Shown in pieces: positions 8,564 through 16,374 of a stretch of DNA of 64,000 bases. The translations under genes and the position numbers were made by a program. How positions within the stretch are numbered: position 1 is the stretch's first letter; each line of letters opens with the position of its first letter. The stretch lies in contig NZ_JAHWGP010000019.1 in NCBI RefSeq assembly GCF_020873915.1, positions 62,001 through 126,000 of the forward strand, written 5' to 3'. Under the pieces are notes generated by a model. It had not been told where the DNA came from. It saw only the letters and a list, made by a program, of their open reading frames with translations, and did not search any database. This DNA is from Streptomyces sp. DH5. GTDB taxonomy: Bacteria; Actinomycetota; Actinomycetes; Streptomycetales; Streptomycetaceae.

Positions 8564-8587
8564 ACGGCCCGCCTCCGGGCGGGCCGT
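8564..8587 (+). terminator. Terminator hairpin after afsA
   Basis: Perfect 10-bp stem ACGGCCCGCC / GGCGGGCCGT with a 4-nt loop, 10 nt after the afsA stop. No U-tract, as usual in Streptomyces. Confidence 0.75.
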
Positions 8588-8806
8588 TCGCGGGTCCACC
8601 GCCGTCGCGCGGGAGTGCGGAACACATGAACTCAAGGGCTGGACCCAGTGTGCCACCACTGGGCTCACAGCCATGCGTCGAGCCGGTCGCCCGACGGACG
8701 AAGGCCCCTCCGGATGCCACTCCACCGGGGCCCTCATCGGTTCCGACCGAACCTGAAGCCGCGCAGACGGCTTCGTCATGCCCCCTCACCAGGAGACGCC
8801 TTCATC

Positions 8807-10414
8807 ATGGTGCAAAGCTGCGTCGTTGACCAGCCCTGTCATCCCTCGTCCACGACTACGCCACCTTTCGGGCAACTTTCCACCCCACACGGGCGCGGAC
8901 CCGCCCTGATGTCCGGCGCCCTGCCGCCCCCGGGTGCGCACGCGCGGCAGCGGGTCAAGGTCCCCATGCGGCTGGTGGAGTCACCCCACTACTCCGACGC
9001 GGCGCTCAGCGTCTACGTGAAGGTGAAGGCGCTGGCACAGCGTCCCGAGGGATGCACGGCCGGGATCGCCACGCTCGCCTCGTACCTGCGCCTGTCCGAG
9101 TCGACCGTGCAACGCGGCCTGGCCCAGCTCCGCGCGGCCGGTCACGACGGCGTCGTGGAGTTACCGGAGAGCCGGCGCAGGTCCCTCCCGGGCGGCTACG
9201 GGACGACGGCCCGGAGGAGGGTCAGGCCGATGGCTCCGACGGAACGATTCGTCTGGCTGCCGGTGACCGCCAGCGAGTGCCTCCGCCCGCGCCTGCTGCG
9301 GGCCTTCGCCGTGATCACCCACGCCGTCGCCCTGAAGTACCCGCTGACCTCCCGGGTGCTCGCCCAGGTCCTCCGCCATCACTCGGGACGCCGGGCCGGC
9401 CTGCCCCTCACCTCGAGCGCGGTCACCCGCATCGTCGACGAACTCGACGCGTCGGGCTGGATCACCGTCCACCACCGGGCCGGTGAGCACGGGCGGCACC
9501 TGTTCGTGGTCCACGACGGACGTACCGCCGCCGGCCGCGCGCCGCACGCACTGCCGGTGCGGACCGGCTTCCTTGATGACCGATCAGGTGCCCGGGTTGG
9601 TGAAGGGTCGCTCGCGTACAAGGAAGACCGGAGTACTGACCGACCCGATGACGAACCCGTCCGCCCCTCACCCGCCGTAGGCGAGAGACAGGTGGACGAG
9701 GAGGCAGCTGTCGCGGTCCCGCCCCGGCCGGTACCGGGCCGCGGCGATCGCGCGCTGCGCGCGGACGGCCCCGCTCCCTCACCCGCCGACGGCAGCCGGA
9801 CGGGCCATCCCTACACGGGCCCCCGACTGACCTTCAGCCCCCGGCTCCACGCGGCACTGGAACCCGTGCGCTTCCTCGTCGGGGACCTGAACGCCTATCT
9901 GCAACGGCGCCTGGGGCGGGAGGTGGCCCGCCAGCTCGACGCCGGTACGGGCGTGGAACGCCTGCGCAGCCGCCTCACCCAGCGGCTCGCCGGGACGCTC
10001 GTCGAGGACATCCGTGATCCCGGGCGCTGGCTGCTCGGGGTGGCCCTGCCCCGCTGGGGGTGCGCCGACCCGGACTGCGAGACAGGCGTCCTCTGGTCGA
10101 CCGGCCGCAGGTGCCGTGCCTGCCAGGAGGCGGTCGCGGACCGGCGCGCCCTGCCGTGTGACGAGGGGAGCGCTCCCGCACCGCCACCGCTCCCGCAGGC
10201 CCCACCGAGCGGTGCCGCCGTCGACCGGCAGCACCGCCTCCGGCGGCCGGCACCGCGCGCGGACCTCCCCGACCCCACCCCACCACGGGCGGCGGGGCCC
10301 GTGGTGGTGGACCGCTGCCGAGGCCGGGGCGGAACCTGCTCCCGGCAGGCCCCCTACGGCCTGTGCTGGCGGTGCCGGGTGGAGGCGGCCGGCACCGCGC
10401 CGGCGGAGTGGTGA
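8807..10414 (+). CDS. HTH protein with C-terminal zinc-ribbon-like cysteine pairs
   Basis: 535 residues from the ATG at 8807, which has AGGAG about 11 nt upstream; the frame is open from 8648 but earlier starts lack a ribosome site. Residues about 55-115 contain a helix-turn-helix (SVYVKVKALAQ, then IATLASYLRLSESTVQRGLA), and a second winged-helix-like segment lies near SSAVTRIVDELDASGWITVH. The C-terminal third has CADPDCETG then CRACQEA, and later CRGRGGTC and CWRC, suggesting two zinc ribbons. The TTA codon at 9161-9163 suggests bldA dependence. I do not recognise the family by name. A plasmid replication or regulatory role is possible from the neighbouring rep-like/par genes. Confidence 0.7.
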   Translation: MVQSCVVDQPCHPSSTTTPPFGQLSTPHGRGPALMSGALPPPGAHARQRVKVPMRLVESPHYSDAALSVYVKVKALAQRPEGCTAGIATLASYLRLSESTVQRGLAQLRAAGHDGVVELPESRRRSLPGGYGTTARRRVRPMAPTERFVWLPVTASECLRPRLLRAFAVITHAVALKYPLTSRVLAQVLRHHSGRRAGLPLTSSAVTRIVDELDASGWITVHHRAGEHGRHLFVVHDGRTAAGRAPHALPVRTGFLDDRSGARVGEGSLAYKEDRSTDRPDDEPVRPSPAVGERQVDEEAAVAVPPRPVPGRGDRALRADGPAPSPADGSRTGHPYTGPRLTFSPRLHAALEPVRFLVGDLNAYLQRRLGREVARQLDAGTGVERLRSRLTQRLAGTLVEDIRDPGRWLLGVALPRWGCADPDCETGVLWSTGRRCRACQEAVADRRALPCDEGSAPAPPPLPQAPPSGAAVDRQHRLRRPAPRADLPDPTPPRAAGPVVVDRCRGRGGTCSRQAPYGLCWRCRVEAAGTAPAEW

Positions 10415-10443
10415 CCGACGCGAGCCAGGTGCCGACGCCGTCG

Positions 10444-11274
10444 TCACTCCCTCGCTGCGGCCCCGACCGGCTGCTGAGCGGCGCCGACCGGCTGACCGAC
10501 GGCCGGCGTGGGCTGTTCGGTGACCGCCCGGTGTTCCGTGCCGGGGAGGGGCAGGACGTCGCCGTCCGGCTCCAGGTCGTAGGCCGCCTTGACGCTGCGC
10601 TTCTCCCGCCACAGGTGGAAGATCGCCATGCCCAGGATGGCCGTTCCGACGAGGTTGGCGACGAAGTGCCACCAGACCCGGTACGTGGTCAGCGCGACGC
10701 CGGGGTCGATCGCGCCGAACCAGGTGGACAGACCGATGGCCCGGCTGGCACCCAGCGCCACGGACACGGTCAGGACCAGGTGCTCCACCCCGTGGATGCC
10801 CTGCATCCACACGCCCATCCGCGCCCACTTGCGGGACTGCAGCTGACTGCTGACCCGGCGGGTGATCAGCATGATGCCGACCAGGCCGGCGAGGAAGATG
10901 AGGTTGCCCGTGAGGTGGAGGATCTCCATGCCGAGGGAGGGCTTGGTCGAGTCGACCTGACCCATTCCCCTGGCGAAGCTGTTGGCCCAGGGAGTCATCC
11001 ACGCGTTGGAGTACGGGTGGGCGATCCAGTAGATGGCCTGGGCGATGTGTTCTTGGAAGTGGCCGATCTGCCCGACGACGCCGACACCGATCAGCCCCAC
11101 CGCCGTCCGGTACAGCCACGGCCGCACCGGCCCCCGGTTCGCGTAGGCGAGGACGACGACCGCCGCCCACATCGCCACGGTCAGTCCGATGAAGAAAACT
11201 GCACCCAGGGTGTCCACGGTGGACACGGAGTTGCCCATCTCGTGCATTTCGTGCATTCCGGGTTTGTGATCCAT
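10444..11274 (-). CDS. Multi-pass membrane protein with Met/His-rich N-terminus
   Basis: 276 residues from the ATG at 11274, with AAGGAG 5 nt upstream. The N-terminus MDHKPGMHEMHEMGN is rich in Met and His, as in metal-handling proteins. About six hydrophobic segments follow (for example TLGAVFFIGLTVAMWAAVVV and ILHLTGNLIFLAGLVGIMLI), with conserved-looking histidines in GQIGHFQEHIAQ and QGIHGVEHLVL inside or near membranes. The C-terminal 50 residues are hydrophilic and Pro/Ala-rich. The His pattern could bind a metal or heme, but this is inference. It is monocistronic, convergent with the HTH gene and adjacent to the first ParB-like box. Confidence 0.7.
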   Translation of the reverse strand: MDHKPGMHEMHEMGNSVSTVDTLGAVFFIGLTVAMWAAVVVLAYANRGPVRPWLYRTAVGLIGVGVVGQIGHFQEHIAQAIYWIAHPYSNAWMTPWANSFARGMGQVDSTKPSLGMEILHLTGNLIFLAGLVGIMLITRRVSSQLQSRKWARMGVWMQGIHGVEHLVLTVSVALGASRAIGLSTWFGAIDPGVALTTYRVWWHFVANLVGTAILGMAIFHLWREKRSVKAAYDLEPDGDVLPLPGTEHRAVTEQPTPAVGQPVGAAQQPVGAAARE

Positions 11275-11440
11275 GAGCGCTCCTTCGGTGGCTCCGGATA
11301 CGGGACGGCCCGCACGACTGGCGGCGCCGACCAGCACGCTAGGAATCCCCGTTCCTGGTTCACCACTTCCGGGTTGCGGAGCTCCAGCCGCACGAGCTCA
11401 CGAGGCCAACGGTCCTTCAACGACCGGAGCCGGGGCAGTC

Positions 11441-11471
11441 CCGCCGATTATCACGGCGTGATAATCGGCGG
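11441..11471. repeat. ParB-box-like palindrome 1 (perfect)
   Basis: Perfect 14-bp arms CCGCCGATTATCAC and its complement around a GGC centre. The core GATTATCAC-GGC-GTGATAATC recurs three more times near and inside parAB, so this is probably a ParB binding site (centromere) lying about 2.3 kb from parA. Confidence 0.75.
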
Positions 11472-11947
11472 CCGCCGTCGACCGTCGGGGACATCGCGCG
11501 CTCAGCGGACACGCAGCGTCCCCAGGGCCACACCTCATGTCCGTTGCGTCAAGGAGATGCGTTCCCTGCAGCCAGAGCATGTGTGCCCACCGGGAGAGCG
11601 GTGTCGTCGTATCGCTGCGACTGCGAGCAGTCTGTGGACGAGGAGCGCCGTCGTGCGGGCGTCAGGAGTCCGGGCGGTAGAGAGAGCACAACCCCGGTGC
11701 TCCTCGACGCGAACGGTGCACGCCACGACGATACGGATGCGCGTCGAGGAGTGCCGGGGGCGGCGGGGTCCAGGGGCCGGCAAGGCCCCTGGTACCACCG
11801 GCGCTCGCTGACGACGTTTTTGGCGAGGATGCCGAGCAGATGACCCTCAGCATCAGCCCTCGAGGGCCTTCCGAGACACCCACCCGCACTTATAAAGAAT
11901 AGAGAGGCTCACGTTTCCGCAGGTCAGAGGGCCTGACAGGGGCTCAG

Positions 11948-12082
11948 AACATGACTCCGAAGTCAATTTGAGCGCACGTAACTTGCGTGGGGAGTCAAGG
12001 TGCCCCGTGTTGGTTGCGACCTAGATGCGCAATCCTGCGACGGGTGTCGGAACCGTCGTCAACATGACTCCGAAGTCATGTT
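11948..12082. repeat. Two palindromic repeats upstream of the winged-helix operon
   Basis: AACATGACTCCGAAGTCA occurs at 11948-11965 and again at 12061-12078. The second copy extends to perfect 9-bp arms (AACATGACT, CCGA spacer, AGTCATGTT, ending 12082). A half-site GGGAGTCAAGG lies at about 11990-12000. The same GACTCC/AGTC logic is used in the palindromes before the paralogous operon at 51.8 kb, so these are likely binding sites for the operon's own winged-helix proteins. Confidence 0.6.
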
Positions 12083-12184
12083 CGACGCGCCCAACGCGCA
12101 GATAGGTCGCGTCGTTGCTATCCATATGCGCAATCACTACTGTGCTCCGCGTCTAGGTTTCGATCTTGAGGAGCGCGTAGCGTC

Positions 12185-12841
12185 ATGACTGCCCAGCCTC
12201 AAGGGGACCCTCGTCGGGTCCCCGGCTCGTCCCCGCCTCGTGCGCCGAGCCCGAGCAGCCCGTACGCGGGCACGCTCGGTCCTCGGAGAAACCTTGTCGA
12301 GTTGCCTGTCGGCCACACGGCAGAGGTCAAACCCCCGGTCACCGCGGGTGACTTCGTCGGCAAGTACTTCGCCCAGGACAGCCTGGAGTTCCTGCGCTGG
12401 GCCGCCAGGTACTTCAGGAGCGACAACGTGACCCTGTGCGTCCTGCTGTACATGATGGGAAGTCAGGAAGTGGGAGGGGCTGTCGAACTCAAGCAGACCC
12501 AGATCGCTGCCGAGCTGGACATGGATCCCGCTCAGGTGTCACGGGCGCAGTCCAAGCTGAAGCGGCTGGGGCTCGCCTACTCGCCGAAGAAGGGGTCGAT
12601 CCAGCTCCAGCCCGCGGTGACCCTTCGTGGCGGCTACCGACAGATCAGCAAGCCCGTACGAGGGTCAGTGGCCAAGAGTGTCAAGGTTCAGGTGGAACAG
12701 CTGAGCCTTCTGAATGAGCTCGTGCTTGATCCCGACGTTCCAGAAGAGTTCAGGGGTATGGCCCTTCCAGGTGCGAAGCTGCCTGAACCGTCGTCAAGGA
12801 CGCACAAGCGGAAGCGTGCGGAGAAGAAGCCGGAGGCGTGA
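12185..12841 (+). CDS. Winged-helix DNA-binding protein, first gene of rep-like operon 1
   Basis: 218 residues. A Pro/Ser-rich N-terminal 45 residues is followed by a compact winged-helix domain (about residues 60-145): LRWAARYFRSDNVTLCVLLY, recognition segment KQTQIAAELDMDPAQVSRA, then a wing GLAYSPKKGSIQLQP. The C-terminus is very basic (KRKRAEKK). The domain resembles MarR/RepA_N-type single winged helices. It is followed 2 nt later by another winged-helix gene and then by parAB, and preceded by paired palindromes. That arrangement suggests a plasmid replication initiator or copy-control protein; it could also be only a transcription factor. Confidence 0.75.
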   Translation: MTAQPQGDPRRVPGSSPPRAPSPSSPYAGTLGPRRNLVELPVGHTAEVKPPVTAGDFVGKYFAQDSLEFLRWAARYFRSDNVTLCVLLYMMGSQEVGGAVELKQTQIAAELDMDPAQVSRAQSKLKRLGLAYSPKKGSIQLQPAVTLRGGYRQISKPVRGSVAKSVKVQVEQLSLLNELVLDPDVPEEFRGMALPGAKLPEPSSRTHKRKRAEKKPEA

Positions 12842-12843
12842 GG

Positions 12844-13389
12844 ATGAGGACTGCAGCGTCTGCGAACCCGGAGCCGCCGGAGCTGACATACGGCACCTTC
12901 AACGGCTTCGCCTACATGCCCGCGATGCCGGGAATCGCCTACCGAGTGCTTTTCCGGCTCCTGGGGACCCAGGAGCCGGGAGGGCGTTGCCTGGTCACCG
13001 AAGAGGAGCTGGCCGAAGCCCTCGAGGTGCACCGCTCCATGGTGGGTCGGGGACTGCAGGCCCTGATCCTCGCCAAGCTGGTGTTCCGTCAGGCCAAGGG
13101 CATTTACCTGCTCAACCCGATGATCAGTGGCGCACGCAGTGTCACTGAGCACCTGGAGGCCATCGGGACACTCGATCCTGCGGATCGTCTCGACGTCGAC
13201 GACTACCAGGAGCGCTACGAAGCCTCCGTCGCTCAGGCCGAGCAGGAGAAGAAGGAGAAGCGCCTGGGCCGCAGGAGTTCGCCCGGCTGCTCGAAGCCGG
13301 CCAAGGCTGCCGCTCCCGAGGGAACCGCGGACGTACTGAGCCTTTCGACGGCCCGCGGCCGGTCCCGGCGGAGGCCGCCCCGTTCGTGA
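12844..13389 (+). CDS. Winged-helix DNA-binding protein, second gene of rep-like operon 1
   Basis: 181 residues from the ATG at 12844 (GGAGG about 7 nt upstream); a GTG at 12838 overlapping the previous stop is an alternative. It is one winged-helix domain (about residues 25-95): GIAYRVLFRLLGTQEPGG, EEELAEALEVHRSMVGRGLQ and a short wing KLVFRQAKGIYLLNP. A charged helical stretch AEQEKKEKR and a basic tail RGRSRRRPPRS follow. The arrangement (two small winged-helix proteins in tandem) recurs at 51787-52589. Transcription ends at a strong hairpin at 13400-13439. Confidence 0.75.
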   Translation: MRTAASANPEPPELTYGTFNGFAYMPAMPGIAYRVLFRLLGTQEPGGRCLVTEEELAEALEVHRSMVGRGLQALILAKLVFRQAKGIYLLNPMISGARSVTEHLEAIGTLDPADRLDVDDYQERYEASVAQAEQEKKEKRLGRRSSPGCSKPAKAAAPEGTADVLSLSTARGRSRRRPPRS

Positions 13390-13399
13390 CACGGCCGGC

Positions 13400-13439
13400 A
13401 CACATTGAGGCCCCCGCCGGAGCGGGGGCCTCAATGTGT
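13400..13439 (+). terminator. Terminator after rep-like operon 1
   Basis: Perfect 18-bp stem beginning ACACATTGAGGCCCCCGC with loop CGGA, starting 11 nt after the stop codon. Confidence 0.85.
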
Positions 13440-13536
13440 CTAGGTTTCGGGATACAGCTTACCTCTCCACTCGCCTCGGCACCACAGAGGATCTTGACGT
13501 CGACGTCAACCGGGCGCCTCTCGAGGGCGGGTCAGC

Positions 13537-13556
13537 AGTATCACGCCGTGATAATC
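13537..13556. repeat. ParB-box-like palindrome 2
   Basis: Core TATCACGCCGTGATA at 13539-13553. The asymmetric centre is GCC rather than GGC, so this copy is in the opposite orientation to the other three. The left outer arm has one mismatch. Confidence 0.7.
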
Positions 13557-13668
13557 GGCGGTCCCCTCTCCGGTCGCTCAGAAGACGCCTGCGCGCATGT
13601 GGTGCGTCAGGTTTTCGAGGACCGTGTCCAGCCAGGGACTGCACAGGCGCGCGGCGACGTCGGACGGT

Positions 13669-13689
13669 GATTATCACGGCGTGATAATC
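13669..13689. repeat. ParB-box-like palindrome 3 (perfect)
   Basis: GATTATCAC-GGC-GTGATAATC, perfect over 21 bp, 88 bp before parA. It probably serves both partition and parAB autoregulation. Confidence 0.75.
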
Positions 13690-13776
13690 CCGTTGGAGCG
13701 TGCCCATCGGGTGAAACGGCGTCAGAACCTGCAAACCGGGTGCCATTCCACCGTCAAGAGTCAGTATGCTGACGTC

Positions 13777-14940
13777 ATGGCTTCCCCTTACTCCGACGGA
13801 GACCGGGAAAAGGTAGCGTCCAAGCTGCCCTCGGCGCTCCAGCAAGCACTCAAGGTTCGCGCCGCCGAACTCAGCCTGGACATCCAGGACGCCGTCGAGG
13901 CCGCCATCAACGAATGGCGTGGCAGTACGGGCAGCGGCGCCGAGGTGGACACCGCCGGTGCGAAGTCGTTCTCCACGTGGCTGCCGCCAGGGCTGTACGA
14001 ACGGTTCAAGGAGACCTGCACCGACCGCGGAGTCTCCTACACCCAGGGCCTTGCCCGGTCGATCCGGGACTGGCTCGACGCGAACCCCTCCCCCCGGCAC
14101 GGTGCCCGCGGAACCGACCCCGAACGGAAGATCGTCGGCAACCAGAAGGGCGGGGTCGGCAAGACCGCCATCTCCGCCGGGATCGGCGAGGCCTACGCCG
14201 AGGCGGGCAAGCGCGTCCTCGTCGTCGACTTCGACCCGCAGGGACACCTCAGCGAACAGCTCGGAGTCCCGCAGATCGAACCCAATCACGACAGCCTGGT
14301 CTCCCACATGTGCGGTGAAGGAAAGGGAGACCTGCGCGACCTGGTCGTGGAGATAGACGATCCGCGGTACGAGAAGCGTCTGCACGTGCTGCCCGCCTGC
14401 TTCGACGGGTTCCTCCTCGACGCGAAGATCGCCGTCGTGGCGACGCAGAAGCGCGGCTTCCAGAAGGAAGCGGCCCTGGAGCTGGCCCTGCGTCCCCTGG
14501 AAGCCGACTACGACGTCGTCATCGTGGACTGCCCGCCCAGCCTCGGCATCGCGATGGACGCCGCCCTCTACTACGGGCGTCGGCGCCGCGGCGAGCCCGC
14601 CGGCGTCTCCGGGGTCATCATCCCGGTACTCGCCGAGGACTCCTCCGCCACCGCCTACGGCATGCTCGCCCAGCAGATCGAGGACCTCTGCGAAGACCTC
14701 TCCCTGGACATGGACTACCTCGGCCTGGTCGTCAACCTGTACGACTCGCGCCGCGGCTACGTCGCCACGTCGTCCTTGGACAACTGGAAGTCGCTCGGAG
14801 ACCCGAAGGTCCTCGCCGTCATCGGCGATCTGAAGGAACAGCGCGAAGCGGTCCGCAAACGGATGCCGTTGCTGACCTATGCGCCTCACAGTGATCAGGC
14901 GGAAGCCATGCGGCAAGTAGCGAGGGGAGCAACCCGTTGA
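13777..14940 (+). CDS. parA: ParA partition ATPase with two N-terminal ribbon-helix-helix-like segments
   Basis: 387 residues. The C-terminal two thirds is a ParA/MinD ATPase: deviant Walker A KGGVGKT at residues 124-130, Walker A' VLVVDFDPQGHL, and Walker B-like DVVIVDCPPSLG. The first 110 residues hold two segments, about 14-48 (KLPSALQQALKVRAAELSLD) and 66-103 (FSTWLPPGLYERFKETC, then TQGLARSIRDWLD), that each look like a ribbon-helix-helix strand-helix-helix unit. This implies DNA binding at its own promoter, where palindromes with TGACGTC are present. ATG at 13777. The parB start overlaps its stop. ParA drives segregation of the ParB-box DNA over the nucleoid. Confidence 0.9.
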   Translation: MASPYSDGDREKVASKLPSALQQALKVRAAELSLDIQDAVEAAINEWRGSTGSGAEVDTAGAKSFSTWLPPGLYERFKETCTDRGVSYTQGLARSIRDWLDANPSPRHGARGTDPERKIVGNQKGGVGKTAISAGIGEAYAEAGKRVLVVDFDPQGHLSEQLGVPQIEPNHDSLVSHMCGEGKGDLRDLVVEIDDPRYEKRLHVLPACFDGFLLDAKIAVVATQKRGFQKEAALELALRPLEADYDVVIVDCPPSLGIAMDAALYYGRRRRGEPAGVSGVIIPVLAEDSSATAYGMLAQQIEDLCEDLSLDMDYLGLVVNLYDSRRGYVATSSLDNWKSLGDPKVLAVIGDLKEQREAVRKRMPLLTYAPHSDQAEAMRQVARGATR

Positions 14941-16058
14941 GCAAGGCGGACACCCTGGGATCGGCACCCGCGTTCGGCGCGGCCCGCGGCGCCCGGTCCT
15001 CCCGGCGCAACCTCATCGACCAGACCATCGCCGGTGAGGAGTCGACCGCGGCGGCCATCACCGAGCTGCCGGTCACCCTCATCAGCGACAACCCCGACAA
15101 CCCGCGCAACCACCTGCGCAACCTCGACGAGACGGTGCAGAGCGTCCGCGAGGTCGGCATCATCATCCCCATCGCCGTGGCCACGGTCGACGCCTACCTG
15201 CGCACCCGCCCGGAACGCGCCGACGAACTCGACGCCGGGGCGCAGTACATCGTCGTCGACGGCCACCGCCGCCTCGAGGCCGCTCGCCGCGTCGGGGTGG
15301 CCACCATCCCGGTCCGGGTCGACAACGGACGGGTCGCCACCGACGAATCCCTCCTCGAGGCCGCGTTCGTCGCGAACTACCACCGCGACGACATGACCGA
15401 CCTCGAGGAAGCGCACGCTCTCAAGGGCCTCGTCGACTACTACGGTTCCCAGACCAAGGCGGCCAAGCGGCTGGGCATCCCGCAGAACACGATCTCCAGC
15501 AAGCTGTCCTTGCTGAAGCTCACTCCCGAGCTCCAGAAGGACCTGGTCACCGGGGTGCGGAAGGTGGAACACGTCCGCAACCTCGGCAAGCTGTCGCCCG
15601 AGGAGCAGAAGACCAAGGCCGACGAGCGGGCGGAAGCGGCACGCCGGAAGGCGGAGAGCCAGCCGCAGCAGGTCGTCGAGCGTTCAGCCGGCCCCGCCGA
15701 ATATCACGGCGTGATAATCCCGGAGACGGCTCCCGCTCCGGCCGCCCCGCCGTCCCCGCCCGTCGTGCCTGGTGCCCCTCCGTCGTCCCCCGTGCGTGAG
15801 CCGGCCACCGAGTCCGTCCCGGAACCGCGCACCGGCACGGCGGAACCCGCGACGGCGAACGCGGAGGCGGCGCAGCCGAAGCAGCCGAAGCAGCCGAAGC
15901 GGCTCCCCTACGACGACGCCTTCTACTGCGTGCACCATCTCCACCAGAAGATGACGCCCGAGACGTTCGCACGAGGAGCCCGCGTGTGGATGGACGTGCT
16001 GCGGGAGCAGCACCCGGACGAGTACGAGGCCCTGCTGGCCGAGCTGGGAGCCCGATAG
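14937..16058 (+). CDS. parB: ParB centromere-binding protein
   Basis: 373 residues. A TTG start at 14937 overlaps the parA stop (TTGA), with GAGGGGAG upstream. N-terminal ParB/Srx CTPase fold with NPRN at about residues 55-58 and GHRRLEA at 109-115, then a central HTH at about 168-190 (GSQTKAAKRLGIPQNTISSK). A long Pro/Ala-rich linker follows, then a C-terminal domain with GARVWMDVLREQHPDEYEAL. The fourth ParB-box-like palindrome lies inside the coding sequence near codon 255, in the linker. It should bind the GATTATCAC-type palindromes and spread as a CTP clamp, delivering the plasmid to ParA. Confidence 0.92.
   Translation: MSKADTLGSAPAFGAARGARSSRRNLIDQTIAGEESTAAAITELPVTLISDNPDNPRNHLRNLDETVQSVREVGIIIPIAVATVDAYLRTRPERADELDAGAQYIVVDGHRRLEAARRVGVATIPVRVDNGRVATDESLLEAAFVANYHRDDMTDLEEAHALKGLVDYYGSQTKAAKRLGIPQNTISSKLSLLKLTPELQKDLVTGVRKVEHVRNLGKLSPEEQKTKADERAEAARRKAESQPQQVVERSAGPAEYHGVIIPETAPAPAAPPSPPVVPGAPPSSPVREPATESVPEPRTGTAEPATANAEAAQPKQPKQPKRLPYDDAFYCVHHLHQKMTPETFARGARVWMDVLREQHPDEYEALLAELGAR
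15700..15719. repeat. ParB-box-like palindrome 4, inside parB
   Basis: TATCACGGCGTGATA core at 15702-15716 with one mismatch in the outer arm, in the low-constraint linker region of parB. It has the same orientation as boxes 1 and 3. Confidence 0.7.
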
Positions 16059-16374
16059 CAGAACCCCGCCCCATCGGCCCCGCTCGCCTTCCTCTGTGTG
16101 GAGGGGAGCGGGGCCGCGCCGGTTTCTGTGCGGTGGGCAGCGGATCCGGTGAGGGCCCGTCCGGCACGCCGTGGTCCGTACGGACCAGCGGAGTGTGGTG
16201 GGGTCGAGGATCTGGTCGGGCGGCGGCGGGGCGGTGTCGACAGGGTCATCCCGTGAATGCGCAGCTTGGACACCGGGCTGAAGCTCACTCCGTGAAGCGC
16301 AGCACCGGCTTCAGGAGCCGGCCGGCCGCCCGCCGCATCGGCGGCTGCCTCTGGGGCGGACGCTGTGCGAGACG
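16059..16374. other. Intergenic after parB with terminator hairpin
   Basis: About 316 bp. The only clear element is an imperfect hairpin at 16076-16115 with arms GGCCCCGCTC and GAGCGGGGCC. The remainder shows no supported gene. Confidence 0.6.
16076..16115. terminator. Terminator hairpin downstream of parB, between convergent genes
   Basis: Outer 10-bp stem GGCCCCGCTC / GAGCGGGGCC with an additional short inner stem, 17 nt after the parB stop and facing the vapC-like gene. Confidence 0.75.

Larger units (their letters stand above)
11275..12184. other. Long intergenic region; candidate replication/partition control region
   Basis: About 910 bp without a convincing gene. It holds one perfect ParB-box-like palindrome (11441-11471), a relatively AT-rich stretch near 11888-11905 (ACTTATAAAGAATAGAG), and two copies of a palindrome with TGACT and AGTCA arms (11948-11965 and 12061-12082) just upstream of the winged-helix operon. 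The combination resembles a plasmid origin or control region. A short frame at 11544-11843 has no support from codon pattern or ribosome site. Confidence 0.5.
13440..13776. promoter_or_regulatory. parAB upstream control region
   Basis: About 340 bp with two ParB-box-like sites (13537-13556 and 13669-13689), a perfect 16-bp palindrome TTGACGTCGACGTCAA at 13494-13509, and GTCAG-TATG-CTGAC (13760-13773) followed by TGACGTCA (13770-13777) overlapping the parA start codon. The TGACGTC motif shared by the two palindromes may be the operator read by ParA's own ribbon-helix-helix-like segments. No gene is seen here. Confidence 0.55.

Noticed and set aside
11544-11843. Possible small gene in the origin-like region
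   Set aside because: Composition is like noncoding DNA, no ribosome site, and no recognisable domain.
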